DNA of 64,000 bases, taken from contig JBMYND010000003.1 in NCBI GenBank assembly GCA_049597955.1, forward strand, positions 62,001-126,000. Direction: 5' to 3'. This document shows, one piece after another, positions 24,578 through 33,261 of this stretch. Positions within the stretch are counted from its first letter, which is position 1. Each line of letters starts with the position of its first letter. The notes under the pieces are model-generated. The model worked only from the letters and a program-made list of their open reading frames with translations, ran no database searches and was not told the origin of the DNA. A program made the position numbers and the translations under genes. The stretch is from JAYPAN01 sp049597955. Its GTDB lineage: Bacteria > Pseudomonadota > Alphaproteobacteria > RS24.

Positions 24578-25744
24578 CTATAGCTGCATTTTTGCGTGCC
24601 AGCCGCCAAGCATGACGCGGCCCACAAGCGCCAGCGTATCAGCATTGGTAATCATGTGCTGGGTCATAGTTTCAGCATCGCGCAACCGGCGCTGTATCGG
24701 GCTTGTCCGGTAAACCGAAGTGCCGCCTGCCAAATCATGCACGGCACGCACCACATTAACGCAATTGCGCACGGCATGGGTCGAGACCAGCCGCAAATCT
24801 GCCCTTTTTTCCGGTGTCATCGCACCGCCGCCCTGCACATCTTCCCATATCTCGGCAATGGTTGTGACAAACAGGGCGCGGGCGGCGCGCCATTGTGCTT
24901 CGGCCTCGGCGAGACCGGCCTGCACGGCGCTTTTTTCGGCCAATGTCCGTTTTTGGCCCTGACCCTTTTTCGCACCGGCAAGGTCGATAAATTCATCCAG
25001 CGCGCCCCGCGCATTGCCCAGCGCAACAGCCGCCACGCCGGTCGCCAGAAAACCGAAATAGGGCATATTGTAAAGTGGTGTGTCCGGCCAAGGCGTGTCA
25101 GTGGCAATCGAATAGCTATGCGCGACCGGCACGTCAATATCGCGCACTTCAACATCGCCGGAGCTGGTGCCGCACAGGCCCATTGTGTGCCATGTATCAT
25201 GAAATATCAGGGCGTCGCGCGGCACCATCAGCAAGCGCACTGTGCCGCGCTCATCCGGGTCATCAGTTTCCTTGGCGACACAGCCAAGCCCGATATAATC
25301 GGCATTGGCCGAGCCGGAGGCCCATGCCCAACGCCCCGAGACGCGATAACTATCGCCGTGACGCACCGCCATGCCATTGGGCGCGAAAATGCCACAAGTG
25401 ATGCGGTCTTGCGCGGCAAACATATCAGCACCAATATCCGGCGCAATATAGGCCGCCCCCAGCGCGGCGGTTGAGCCAATCATCACCACCCAGGCGGCGG
25501 CGGCATCATGGCGCGCCAATGTTTCAATTTTTTCCAAACCGGCAGGCGGGGTCATTTCGCCACCACCAATTTGCTTCGGCACAAACATGGAAAACAGGCC
25601 GATATTGGCCATGCGGCGCGCCAGTTCCGGCGATAATTGCCGCGCCTTTTCTGTTGCCTCAGCGTCACGCGCCGCATCGGCGCATAAGGCGGCAAAAGCC
25701 GCTTGGTCAATCGCCATATCATTCTTGCTTTGCATTTGTGTCAT
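24578..25744 (-). CDS. Acyl-CoA dehydrogenase-like flavoprotein, possibly a class D flavin monooxygenase
   Basis: The 388-residue protein has the acyl-CoA dehydrogenase fold but lacks the catalytic Glu context of true dehydrogenases. Segments such as GLFSMFVPKQIGGGEM, VSGRWAWASGSANADYI and the C-terminal DLAGGTSVYRTSPIQRRLRD resemble HsaA- and DszC-type monooxygenases and aromatic hydroxylases. It would need reduced flavin from a separate reductase, which is not adjacent. It is upstream of the hydratase-like gene in the same transcript. Confidence 0.85.
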   Translation of the reverse strand: MTQMQSKNDMAIDQAAFAALCADAARDAEATEKARQLSPELARRMANIGLFSMFVPKQIGGGEMTPPAGLEKIETLARHDAAAAWVVMIGSTAALGAAYIAPDIGADMFAAQDRITCGIFAPNGMAVRHGDSYRVSGRWAWASGSANADYIGLGCVAKETDDPDERGTVRLLMVPRDALIFHDTWHTMGLCGTSSGDVEVRDIDVPVAHSYSIATDTPWPDTPLYNMPYFGFLATGVAAVALGNARGALDEFIDLAGAKKGQGQKRTLAEKSAVQAGLAEAEAQWRAARALFVTTIAEIWEDVQGGGAMTPEKRADLRLVSTHAVRNCVNVVRAVHDLAGGTSVYRTSPIQRRLRDAETMTQHMITNADTLALVGRVMLGGWHAKMQL

Positions 25745-25801
25745 TATTATCTCCCATCCGGTCAGCTTCGCAGCCGAACTGTCCCGACAGGCTATGACAA
25801 A

Positions 25802-26617
25802 TCAGACAGGCAAATCAAGGTCAACAATTACCGGTGCATGGTCGGAGGGGCGCTCCCAGCCGCGCGCATCGCGCAAGACCCGGTAATCGGCAACCCGCGA
25901 CGACAGGGCTGGCGTCACCCAAATATGGTCAAGCCGACGGCCACGGTCGGAGGCCGCCCAATCGCGGGCGCGATAGCTCCACCAGCTATAAAGTTTTTCT
26001 TCCGGCGGCACAAAACGGCGCGCCACATCATCCCAATCCAATAAGCTTTGCACATCGGCCAGCACGCGGCGTTCAATGTCGGTATGGCTGACGACATTTT
26101 TCAATTGCTTGGACGACCAAACATCATGCTCGCCCGGCGCAATGTTCAAATCGCCCAGCAACACGGCCTGCATGGTTTTTTTCACCCGCGTCTTTTTTTT
26201 GAAATTGGCCTGCATTTCTGCCAGAAAATCGAGCTTGTGACCGAATTTCTCGTTAATCTCGCGATCCGGCTCATCGCCGCCCGCCGGCACATAAAAATTA
26301 TGCACATGCAGCGGGCCGGATTTTGTTTCAAACACGGTTTCGACATGTCGGCCATCTTCGCGGTCGCAATAGAGCTGGATATGCTGCTTGGCGATTTTGT
26401 GTTTCGACATTGTCGCCACACCATGATAGCCCTTAATGCCATTCAATGCGACATGGCCAAACCCGGCCTTGCGAAATGTCTTTTCGGGAAAACTGTCATT
26501 CGGGCATTTGGTTTCTTGCAGGCAAACAATATCCGGCTTGACCTCGTCAATCAGTTTTTCCACCAAAGGCGCGCGCAGGCGCACCGAATTTATATTCCAA
26601 CTGACAATACGCATCAA
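25802..26617 (-). CDS. xth: Exodeoxyribonuclease III
   Basis: The 271-residue Mg-dependent AP endonuclease / 3'-exonuclease acts in base-excision repair. Family motifs are RIVSWNINSVRLR at the start, IVCLQETK (catalytic Glu), NFYVPAGGDE, LLGDLNIAP and the C-terminal SDHAPVIVDLDL with the catalytic Asp-His pair. Length matches the E. coli XthA type. It precedes the unknown acidic gene at 26630 on the opposite-coordinate side with a 12-base gap, and both are minus strand. Confidence 0.95.
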   Translation of the reverse strand: MMRIVSWNINSVRLRAPLVEKLIDEVKPDIVCLQETKCPNDSFPEKTFRKAGFGHVALNGIKGYHGVATMSKHKIAKQHIQLYCDREDGRHVETVFETKSGPLHVHNFYVPAGGDEPDREINEKFGHKLDFLAEMQANFKKKTRVKKTMQAVLLGDLNIAPGEHDVWSSKQLKNVVSHTDIERRVLADVQSLLDWDDVARRFVPPEEKLYSWWSYRARDWAASDRGRRLDHIWVTPALSSRVADYRVLRDARGWERPSDHAPVIVDLDLPV

Positions 26618-26629
26618 ACCCTCCGCAGC

Positions 26630-27283
26630 TTAAAATAAATTCAGCGTTCGACCGGTCAGGGCAATCGGCCAACGACCCTGCTCAAACAGGCGATATTTCA
26701 GCATAAGCGGGTGGTTGAGCGCCTCTTCACCCTGCGCCATATCATCGGCCAGCATCGCCTCTACCGCCGCCGCCGCCAGCACCAATGCCGCCCCATGCGC
26801 CGCTTGCTGACCGGCGCCAATGGCCAAATCGACAATATTGTCGGGCAGTTCATCGGCCATATAAATTGCTTCTTCCACATAGTCTTGCAGCACCGGCCCC
26901 AGCGTGGAGGCAATATGGGTCAGCATCACGCCAAGCCCTTCCTCGCTAATGCCCTGCAAGGCAATATCAGTCAAACCGGCGCGCAATTGCTCTTCGGCCT
27001 CCCAAGCTTCCGAATTCAAATCAAGGCTGGCCGCCGCATCAAGCGCATCATCCCAATTCAGCACCGGCACGGCATCAGCATCGGGATAGCCAAGCGCATC
27101 GAGATAGGCGCGCGCCAATATCTTTGTTTGGCTGTCAGGCAATTCGCCCAATTCGGTAAACCAAGGCAAGCGCACCGCCTCATCGGCAAAATTGCGCAAA
27201 GCCGTCAGCACCGGTATTTCCGCCTCCAGCGCCATCAAACCGGCCGCATCGGGCTGCCATTCATCATCCTGATTATGGCTCAC
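26630..27283 (-). CDS. Conserved hypothetical acidic protein
   Basis: The product is a 217-residue, strongly acidic, Ala- and Leu-rich protein without a signal or clear membrane span. It is probably all-helical (for example LNSEAWEAEEQLRAGLTDIALQG). The middle segment GAGQQAAHGAALVLAAAAVEAML is hydrophobic but too charged at its edges to be a sure span. I do not recognise the family. It lies between lolA and xth in a minus-strand run from ftsK, so it may share their transcript. Confidence 0.6.
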   Translation of the reverse strand: MSHNQDDEWQPDAAGLMALEAEIPVLTALRNFADEAVRLPWFTELGELPDSQTKILARAYLDALGYPDADAVPVLNWDDALDAAASLDLNSEAWEAEEQLRAGLTDIALQGISEEGLGVMLTHIASTLGPVLQDYVEEAIYMADELPDNIVDLAIGAGQQAAHGAALVLAAAAVEAMLADDMAQGEEALNHPLMLKYRLFEQGRWPIALTGRTLNLF

Positions 27284-27334
27284 GCGATACCCTTTCCGCT
27301 GTTTTGCCCGTCACCGCATATCTCCTGCAAGGCC

Positions 27335-27967
27335 TCATTCCCACTCATCTTCCAGCACAAAAAAGGTTGATGCGGGCAGGCTGTCAAGCCGCTCCATCTC
27401 GCCCAGCACAATGGTTGTTGGCTGGTTTTGCGCGTCGATAATATGCCATGCCGTCAGCCGCATATCGGGCTTGGCGAAATATAGGGTGATTTGCCCGCCC
27501 GATTTATTTTTCGGGTCGCGCAAAGTCACGCTCAATGCTTTGGGCGTGTCATTGGCGGCGGCAATCAAGGCCGCGTCCACGCCCTTGCTGTGCGCTTGGC
27601 GGAAAAATTTGAGCGGTGTCGCCGAAACGGGGAACCGGTTGGCCTCACCGCCCGGCCCGTCCTGCACAGCGATGAAACGCCCACTGACCGTCACAATTGC
27701 CTGCGAGCCATGCGTATAGGCAAAGCGCAAACGCTCCGGCAAATCCATCTGAAATTGCCCGCGCAATGTATCGCCATTGCCGGTTCGCTGTTCGAAACGG
27801 CCAATTGTCGGGCCAAGGCCGCGCAAAGCGGCTTCCAGTTTTTTCGGCACATCGGGGTCAATTGCCGCCTTATCGGCATTGGCCGCTGCCTTATCAGCAT
27901 TGGCCGCTGCCGGATGCGACGCCGCCAAGATGAGTGTCAGGGCAAACAAAAGGGCGCGAAACAGCAT
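27335..27967 (-). CDS. lolA: Outer-membrane lipoprotein carrier protein LolA-like
   Basis: The 210-residue periplasmic chaperone carries lipoproteins from LolCDE to the outer membrane. It has a signal peptide (about 1-22) and the LolA-type beta strands (FEQRTGNGDTLRGQFQMDLPERLRFAY, ITLYFAKPDMRLTAWHIIDAQ). Right after the signal, the sequence ANADKAA is repeated by a 21-bp tandem duplication. Its ATG overlaps the ftsK stop (TGATG), the usual ftsK-lolA coupling in alphaproteobacteria. Confidence 0.88.
   Translation of the reverse strand: MLFRALLFALTLILAASHPAAANADKAAANADKAAIDPDVPKKLEAALRGLGPTIGRFEQRTGNGDTLRGQFQMDLPERLRFAYTHGSQAIVTVSGRFIAVQDGPGGEANRFPVSATPLKFFRQAHSKGVDAALIAAANDTPKALSVTLRDPKNKSGGQITLYFAKPDMRLTAWHIIDAQNQPTTIVLGEMERLDSLPASTFFVLEDEWE
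27867..27908. repeat. 21-bp tandem duplication inside lolA
   Basis: Two adjacent 21-mers (27867-27887 and 27888-27908) differ at one base and encode repeated Asn-Ala-Asp-Lys-Ala-Ala units at the start of the mature protein. The duplication keeps the frame and probably only lengthens a flexible N-terminus. Confidence 0.85.
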
Positions 27968-30384
27968 CAGTGCTTGCCCGCCAATATTTCACGCTTGCCG
28001 GCATGATTGGGCGCACTTATCACGCCTTGTTCTTCCATTTGTTCAATCAGGCGGGCGGCGCGGTTATAACCGATTTGCAAGCGCCTTTGCACATAGCTGG
28101 TCGAGGCGCGCCCATCGCGCGTCACAATCGCAACAGCTTGGTCATACAGGCTTTCGCCTTCGCCCTCCGCCATCATGTCGGGCGGTAGTTCCTCGGCTTC
28201 CTGTGTCACTTCCTCGACATATTCCGGCTGGCCTTGCGCTTTCAAAAAGCCGACGACTTTTTCGACATCTTCGTCAGAGACAAAAGGCCCATGCACACGC
28301 TGGATGCGCCCGCCGCCGCCCATAAACAGCATATCGCCCTGGCCGAGCAATTGTTCGCCGCCTTGCTCGCCAAGCACGGTGCGGCTGTCGATTTTCGACG
28401 TCACCTGGAAGGAGATGCGGCTTGGAAAATTGGCTTTAATCGTGCCGGTAATCACATCAACTGACGGGCGTTGCGTCGCGGTTATCAAATGCACACCGGC
28501 GGCGCGCGCCATTTGCGCCAGCCTTTGCACCGCCGCTTCAATATCCTTGCCCGCCACCATCATCAAATCGGCCATTTCGTCAATCACCACGACAATAAAG
28601 GGCAGCACTTCCGGCTCAATATGCTCTTCTTCAAAAATCGCCTCGCCGGTTTCCGGGTCAAAGCCGGTTTGCACGCGCCGCGACAAAGTCTCGCCCTTGC
28701 GTTGCGCCTCACCCATACGCTCATTAAAGCCCTCAATATTGCGGACGCCGATTTTGGCCATTTTGCGATAGCGGTTTTCCATTTCCTGCACCACCCATTT
28801 CAGGGCGACAACGGCTTTTTTCGGCTCGGTGACAACCGGCGCCAGCAAATGCGGTATGCCGTCATAGACCGATAATTCCAGCATTTTCGGGTCAACCAAA
28901 ATGAGCCTGCACTGGTCGGGGGTCAGGCGATAGAGCAGCGATAAAATCATTGTGTTAATGCCCACCGATTTACCCGAGCCGGTTGTGCCGGCGACCAGCA
29001 AATGCGGCATTTTAGCCAAATCAGCCATCACGGCAGCGCCGCCAATATCTTTGCCCAAAGCCATTGTCAGGCGTGACTTGCCGCTTTCAAAATCTTGACT
29101 GCCCAGCAATTCGCGCAAAGAGACCAGTTCGCGGTGATTATTGGGCAATTCAATGCCAATCACATTGGCGCCCGGCACCGGCGCGACACGGCAACTCACC
29201 GCGCTCATTGAACGGGCAATATCATCGGCCAGACCGACCACGCGCGAGGAGCGCACACCGGCGGCCGGCTCCAGCTCATAGAGAGTAACGACCGGCCCGG
29301 GGCGCACTTTGCCAATCGTGCCGCGCACACCGAAATCTTGCAGCACGGTTTCCAGCAGCCGTGCATTGGCTTCCAATGCATCCTTGCTCAGGCTCCGGTC
29401 GGGGCGGGCGGCAGCCATTTCGGTCAAAAGCCGCAAAGGCGGCAATTCAAAGCCGGTGGCTTTTTCCAACCCAAGGCTGGGCTGCGCTTCGCGCGCCGCG
29501 CGCCGACTTTTATTGACGCCGCGTTTGCGCGCCTCAACAGCAACTTGATGACCGGCCGCGTCATCGGCTTCCGGCGCGGATATTGGCGCGCTTTGCGCGG
29601 CTGCCGGTGCGACCGGCGCGTCAGCAGGCGCGGCTGGTGACGCCATATTTGAGCGGCGCAAGCGGGCCGCAATAAACCCGACGGCCCGCCCGGTCAAAAC
29701 GCCAAGCGGGGCAAGCAGCCGTGTCAGCGCAGCCAGCGGGCCGGTGTCGCGCATGGCGCGGATATGATGCGGCATGGCTCTGGCGGCGCGCCAAATATGA
29801 TAGGGCGCCTGCACAGCGCGGATAAATTGACCACTGGCCAGCAACATAACCGCCAGCGCAATGGTAAACAGCAGCATGGCCAAGCCGGTTTGCAATGTCG
29901 GTGATGGATAAAAGCCAATGCCGCCAAGCACTGCATCAAGACTGTCAGCGATAAGCTGTCCCAAAGCACCGCCCGGAAATGGCATATCGGCAAGCGCCTG
30001 CCATTGGCCTGTAGCCAGCGCAAAAGCACCCAATACCGGTGCAAAAGCACCGGCCAGCAAACGCGCATTCGGGCGGCTGAGCTGCCCATGCTGCCACCGG
30101 CGCAAACCGACAAACATCAAAGGTATCAATGCCAGCCACGCGGCATGGCCAAGCACTTGCATCAGCAAATCGGCGGCCATGGCACCGGGCAGACCAAGCC
30201 AATTTTGCACCATTCCGTCACCGGTCGTATTCAGGCTTGGGTCGGCCGGGTCATAACTTGCCAGCGCCGCCGCCATCAGCAGGGTCAGCGCCAAAATGGC
30301 AATGGCCTGCATCCGCTCCACAGCCGGACGGGCGCGGTTGACAAAACGGTCAAAACGGCCTGATTTGCGGCTGGTCTGGCTCAT
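27967..30384 (-). CDS. ftsK: DNA translocase FtsK
   Basis: FtsK anchors at the division septum and pumps DNA to resolve chromosome dimers. The 805-residue protein has an N-terminal membrane domain of about four or five spans (residues 20-190), an Ala/Pro-rich linker, and the RecA-like motor with Walker A GTTGSGKS and Walker B LILVDPKMLELSVYDG. A C-terminal gamma winged helix (STSYVQRRLQIGYNRAARLIEQMEEQG) recognises KOPS. The ATG at 30384 is chosen because AGGAGG precedes it; it overlaps the aminotransferase stop by four bases. Confidence 0.96.
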   Translation of the reverse strand: MSQTSRKSGRFDRFVNRARPAVERMQAIAILALTLLMAAALASYDPADPSLNTTGDGMVQNWLGLPGAMAADLLMQVLGHAAWLALIPLMFVGLRRWQHGQLSRPNARLLAGAFAPVLGAFALATGQWQALADMPFPGGALGQLIADSLDAVLGGIGFYPSPTLQTGLAMLLFTIALAVMLLASGQFIRAVQAPYHIWRAARAMPHHIRAMRDTGPLAALTRLLAPLGVLTGRAVGFIAARLRRSNMASPAAPADAPVAPAAAQSAPISAPEADDAAGHQVAVEARKRGVNKSRRAAREAQPSLGLEKATGFELPPLRLLTEMAAARPDRSLSKDALEANARLLETVLQDFGVRGTIGKVRPGPVVTLYELEPAAGVRSSRVVGLADDIARSMSAVSCRVAPVPGANVIGIELPNNHRELVSLRELLGSQDFESGKSRLTMALGKDIGGAAVMADLAKMPHLLVAGTTGSGKSVGINTMILSLLYRLTPDQCRLILVDPKMLELSVYDGIPHLLAPVVTEPKKAVVALKWVVQEMENRYRKMAKIGVRNIEGFNERMGEAQRKGETLSRRVQTGFDPETGEAIFEEEHIEPEVLPFIVVVIDEMADLMMVAGKDIEAAVQRLAQMARAAGVHLITATQRPSVDVITGTIKANFPSRISFQVTSKIDSRTVLGEQGGEQLLGQGDMLFMGGGGRIQRVHGPFVSDEDVEKVVGFLKAQGQPEYVEEVTQEAEELPPDMMAEGEGESLYDQAVAIVTRDGRASTSYVQRRLQIGYNRAARLIEQMEEQGVISAPNHAGKREILAGKH

Positions 30385-31631
30385 TTTGCGCCTCCTGCCA
30401 CTGCCTTGCCGCCATTGGCAAAATCGGTCAAACCGGCCACCAGACGGGCCATCGCGGCCTGGCTTGCATCGGGCGGTGCGACCAGCGCAACCCGAATATA
30501 GCGGCTGGCCGGGTCTTGCGGCGTATCGGCAAGGCGGGTCAGATAAGCGCCGGGCAGAACCCGAACGCCTTGTGTGCGCCATAAATGCAAGGCAGCCGCC
30601 GCGCTGTCGCCGACATCAAGCCACAGGAAAAAGCCACCCGGCGGGCGGTAAAAGCCGAAACGGTCGGCGCATTGAGCTTCGGCATCATCAAATTTTACCG
30701 AATAAAGCGCGCGATTGGCCGCCACATGGGCATCATCTTGCCAAGCCAGCATGGCGGCATTCAGCACCGGCAAGGGTGATTGCGGCCCGGCAATTTGGCG
30801 CAAATCGGCAAAGCGTTGCATAATATCGCGGCCACCGGCGCAAAACCCACTGCGCAAGCCGGGCAGATTTGACCGCTTGGACAATGAGTGGAACGCCATG
30901 ACCGGCGCATTGGCATCGCCTTCTGCCTGCATGATTTCCAATATGGAGGGCGGCGGTGCAACATGCGGCGCGTCATAGATTTCGGCATAACATTCATCCA
31001 CCAGCAGCAAAAACCCATGCGCGCGCGCCAAGGCCAGTGCTTTGCGCAAATAGGCGGCATCGGCAATCGCGCCTTGCGGATTGGCCGGTGAACACAGATA
31101 AAGCGCCTGCAATTTATCCAATGTTTCGGGGGCTATCGCGTCCAAATCAGGCAAAAAGCCAGTTGCGCGCGGCGCCGGTAAATAAAGCGGCGCAGCGCCG
31201 GTCGCCAATGCGGCGGCGGCATAGACTTGATAAAACGGGTCGGGCATGGCAACCAGCCCGCCCGGCTTTTGGGGCGCCACCTGCATGGCCAGAAACAAGC
31301 CTTCGCGCGTGCCGTTTAACGGCAATATCTGGTTTGGCGCTTCCAGCAATCCGACATCGAGGCCGAAGCGGCGGCCCAGCCAGCCAGACACGGCGTGACG
31401 CCATTCCGGCGTGCCGGTGATTGGCGGATATTTGCCATAATCAGCCGTGGGGCGCGCCAGCTCAGCCAGCACAAAATCCGGCGCGTCATGCTGCGGCTCT
31501 CCCAAAGCCAGCGACACTGGCGCAGCGCCGGGCGCATGGGCGTCCAGCAGCGCGCGCAAACGCATAAAGGGCGAGCCGGGCAGCGCCGCCGATAGCGGGC
31601 TTGGTGCCAGATTATGATGCAGGACATCCAC
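30381..31631 (-). CDS. dapC: Class I/II PLP aminotransferase, probably succinyldiaminopimelate transaminase
   Basis: The fold-type I aminotransferase has GTREGLFLAMQ, SPANPQGAIAD, the internal-aldimine lysine in SLSKRSNLPGLRSG and the C-terminal GFFLWLDVG. Members next to ftsK in alphaproteobacteria are usually called DapC, acting in lysine/DAP synthesis; specificity is inferred. The frame extends to an ATG at 31706, but that stretch overlaps a terminator hairpin. I prefer the GTG at 31631 (416 residues), which keeps the conserved MRLRALL region about 25 residues in. The start is uncertain. Confidence 0.82.
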   Translation of the reverse strand: MDVLHHNLAPSPLSAALPGSPFMRLRALLDAHAPGAAPVSLALGEPQHDAPDFVLAELARPTADYGKYPPITGTPEWRHAVSGWLGRRFGLDVGLLEAPNQILPLNGTREGLFLAMQVAPQKPGGLVAMPDPFYQVYAAAALATGAAPLYLPAPRATGFLPDLDAIAPETLDKLQALYLCSPANPQGAIADAAYLRKALALARAHGFLLLVDECYAEIYDAPHVAPPPSILEIMQAEGDANAPVMAFHSLSKRSNLPGLRSGFCAGGRDIMQRFADLRQIAGPQSPLPVLNAAMLAWQDDAHVAANRALYSVKFDDAEAQCADRFGFYRPPGGFFLWLDVGDSAAAALHLWRTQGVRVLPGAYLTRLADTPQDPASRYIRVALVAPPDASQAAMARLVAGLTDFANGGKAVAGGAK

Positions 31632-31666
31632 CAGTTTCTCGCGCCTTTCTTTCGGACAAACAAATA

Positions 31667-31703
31667 AACCCCGTGGGGGGCCTTTCGCCGCCCGCACGGG
31701 GTT
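31667..31703 (-). terminator. Rho-independent terminator of amt
   Basis: Perfect 9-bp arms AACCCCGTG (31667-31675) and CACGGGGTT (31695-31703) enclose a GC-rich loop. On the minus strand they are followed by TTTATTTGTTTG. It lies about 107 bases after the amt stop and overlaps the apparent first codons of the aminotransferase frame, which argues against that gene starting at 31706. Confidence 0.7.
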
Positions 31704-31809
31704 CAAAACGAATCGGCCTGTCCCAGACTAGCGCGTTGACAGCGCCTTGGTCAAAGGGGCAGGCCGGGTCTTGTTAAATTAGCTGCGGTTAACCGCTTTC
31801 CGGATGCGG

Positions 31810-33021
31810 TCAGCCGCCAAGGCCGGTTTCCGGATTGGCGGCGATTTTATGAATCGCCAAATCAGCGCCGCGATGCTCATCTTCTTCGTCAAGCCGAATA
31901 CCAATGGTTTGTTTCAGCCCGCCATAGACAATCAGGCCGCAAACAGCCGCAAACCCGCAGCCGACAAATGTGCCGATAAGTTGCGAGACAAGGCTGACGC
32001 CACCAAGGCCGCCGAAGAACTCTTGGCCGAAAATGCCGCAGGCAATCCCACCCCAAGCACCGGCCAAACCATGCAATGGCCAAACGCCAAGCACATCGTC
32101 AATTTGCCATTTTTCCTGACATTGGACGAAGAAATAGACAAACAGCGCACCGGCAATCGCGCCGGTTGCCAAAGCGCCAACCGGGTGAAACACATCGGAG
32201 CCGGCGCAGACAGCGACCAGACCGGCCAATGCGCCATTATGCACAAAGCCCGGATCAGATTTGCCGACAAACAGGGCGGCCAAAATACCGCCAACCATCG
32301 CCATCAGCGAATTGACGGCAACCAGGCCGGACACGCCTTCGAGCGATTGTGCGCTGACCACGTTAAAGCCGAACCAGCCAATGCATAAAAGCCAGCTGCC
32401 CAGCGCCAGCCACGGAATCGACGAGGGCGGAAAGGCCGAGCCGCGCGGGCCATAGCGGCCGAGCCGCGCACCCAGCATGACCACGGCGGACAGTGCCAGC
32501 CAGCCGCCAACACCATGCACCACTACCGAACCGGCAAAATCATGGAAAGACGCGCCGAAGGAAGCTTCGAGCCAATCCTGAAAGCCGAAATTACCGTTCC
32601 AAATCATGCCTTCAAAAAGCGGATAGACCACGCCAACAATCAGGCCGGAAGCCAGAAGCTGCGGGCCGAAACGAGCGCGCTCGGCAATGCCGCCCGAAAT
32701 AATCGCCGGAATGGCGGCGGCGAATGTCAGCAGGAAGAAAAACTTCACCAATGTCAGACCTTGCGCGTCAAAGCCTTCGCCCGCGCCGCTCAGCATTTCC
32801 GCCGATGTCAGAAAACTCAGCCCATAAGCAATGCCATAGCCGACGAAGAAATAGGCGATGGTCGATACGCCGAAATCTGAAATAATTTTAACTAGCGCAT
32901 TGACCTGATTTTTGCTGCGCACTGTGCCAACTTCCAAAAAAGCAAAGCCGGCATGCATGGCAAACACCAAAATGGCGCCCATAAGAATGAAAAAGACGTC
33001 TCCGCCCACTGCGTTATGCAT
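31810..33021 (-). CDS. amt: Ammonium transporter
   Basis: The 403-residue Amt/MEP/Rh-family channel has about eleven membrane spans. It contains the conserved FLEVGTVRSKN, the first pore histidine in SVVVHGVGG with the preceding DFAGS, and the second in VWPLHGLAGAWGG. A glnK (PII) gene usually sits beside amt but is not visible here. The ATG at 33021 is preceded by AGGGG. A sigma-54-type promoter at 33055-33070 indicates nitrogen-limited expression. Confidence 0.96.
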   Translation of the reverse strand: MHNAVGGDVFFILMGAILVFAMHAGFAFLEVGTVRSKNQVNALVKIISDFGVSTIAYFFVGYGIAYGLSFLTSAEMLSGAGEGFDAQGLTLVKFFFLLTFAAAIPAIISGGIAERARFGPQLLASGLIVGVVYPLFEGMIWNGNFGFQDWLEASFGASFHDFAGSVVVHGVGGWLALSAVVMLGARLGRYGPRGSAFPPSSIPWLALGSWLLCIGWFGFNVVSAQSLEGVSGLVAVNSLMAMVGGILAALFVGKSDPGFVHNGALAGLVAVCAGSDVFHPVGALATGAIAGALFVYFFVQCQEKWQIDDVLGVWPLHGLAGAWGGIACGIFGQEFFGGLGGVSLVSQLIGTFVGCGFAAVCGLIVYGGLKQTIGIRLDEEDEHRGADLAIHKIAANPETGLGG

Positions 33022-33054
33022 GATAAATCCCCTAATTGTGAACCGAAGATGACA

Positions 33055-33070
33055 AGCAAGCTATATGCCA
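33055..33070 (-). promoter_or_regulatory. Sigma-54 (RpoN) promoter of amt
   Basis: The minus strand reads TGGCATATAGCTTGCT. This matches the -24/-12 consensus TGGCAC-N5-TTGCW with exact GG-to-GC spacing and one mismatch in the -24 box (T for C). Transcription would start near 33044, giving a 22-base leader that carries the AGGGG ribosome site. NtrC-binding sites were not recognised by eye upstream. Confidence 0.7.
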
Positions 33071-33261
33071 CCCAGCGCAAGCCGGTCATTGGCCAAATCA
33101 TGCGAATAATGGACGGTTGTGGTCAAAACCCAAATGCGGGCTGCCTGTTTTTTGGGCGGGTGGCGTGTCGGTGACTATTTTTTGGGCAATAAACCGCTGG
33201 CGGGGTGCGGGCAATTGCCGGCCTGCTTGCTCCTTTGCGCCGTTTGGGGCAGAGTGCGGCC

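Noticed and set aside
33022..33261. Search for NtrC sites and a glnK gene around amt
   Set aside because: No clear GCAC-N9/11-GTGC dyad and no PII-like ORF could be seen; only the sigma-54 promoter is reported.
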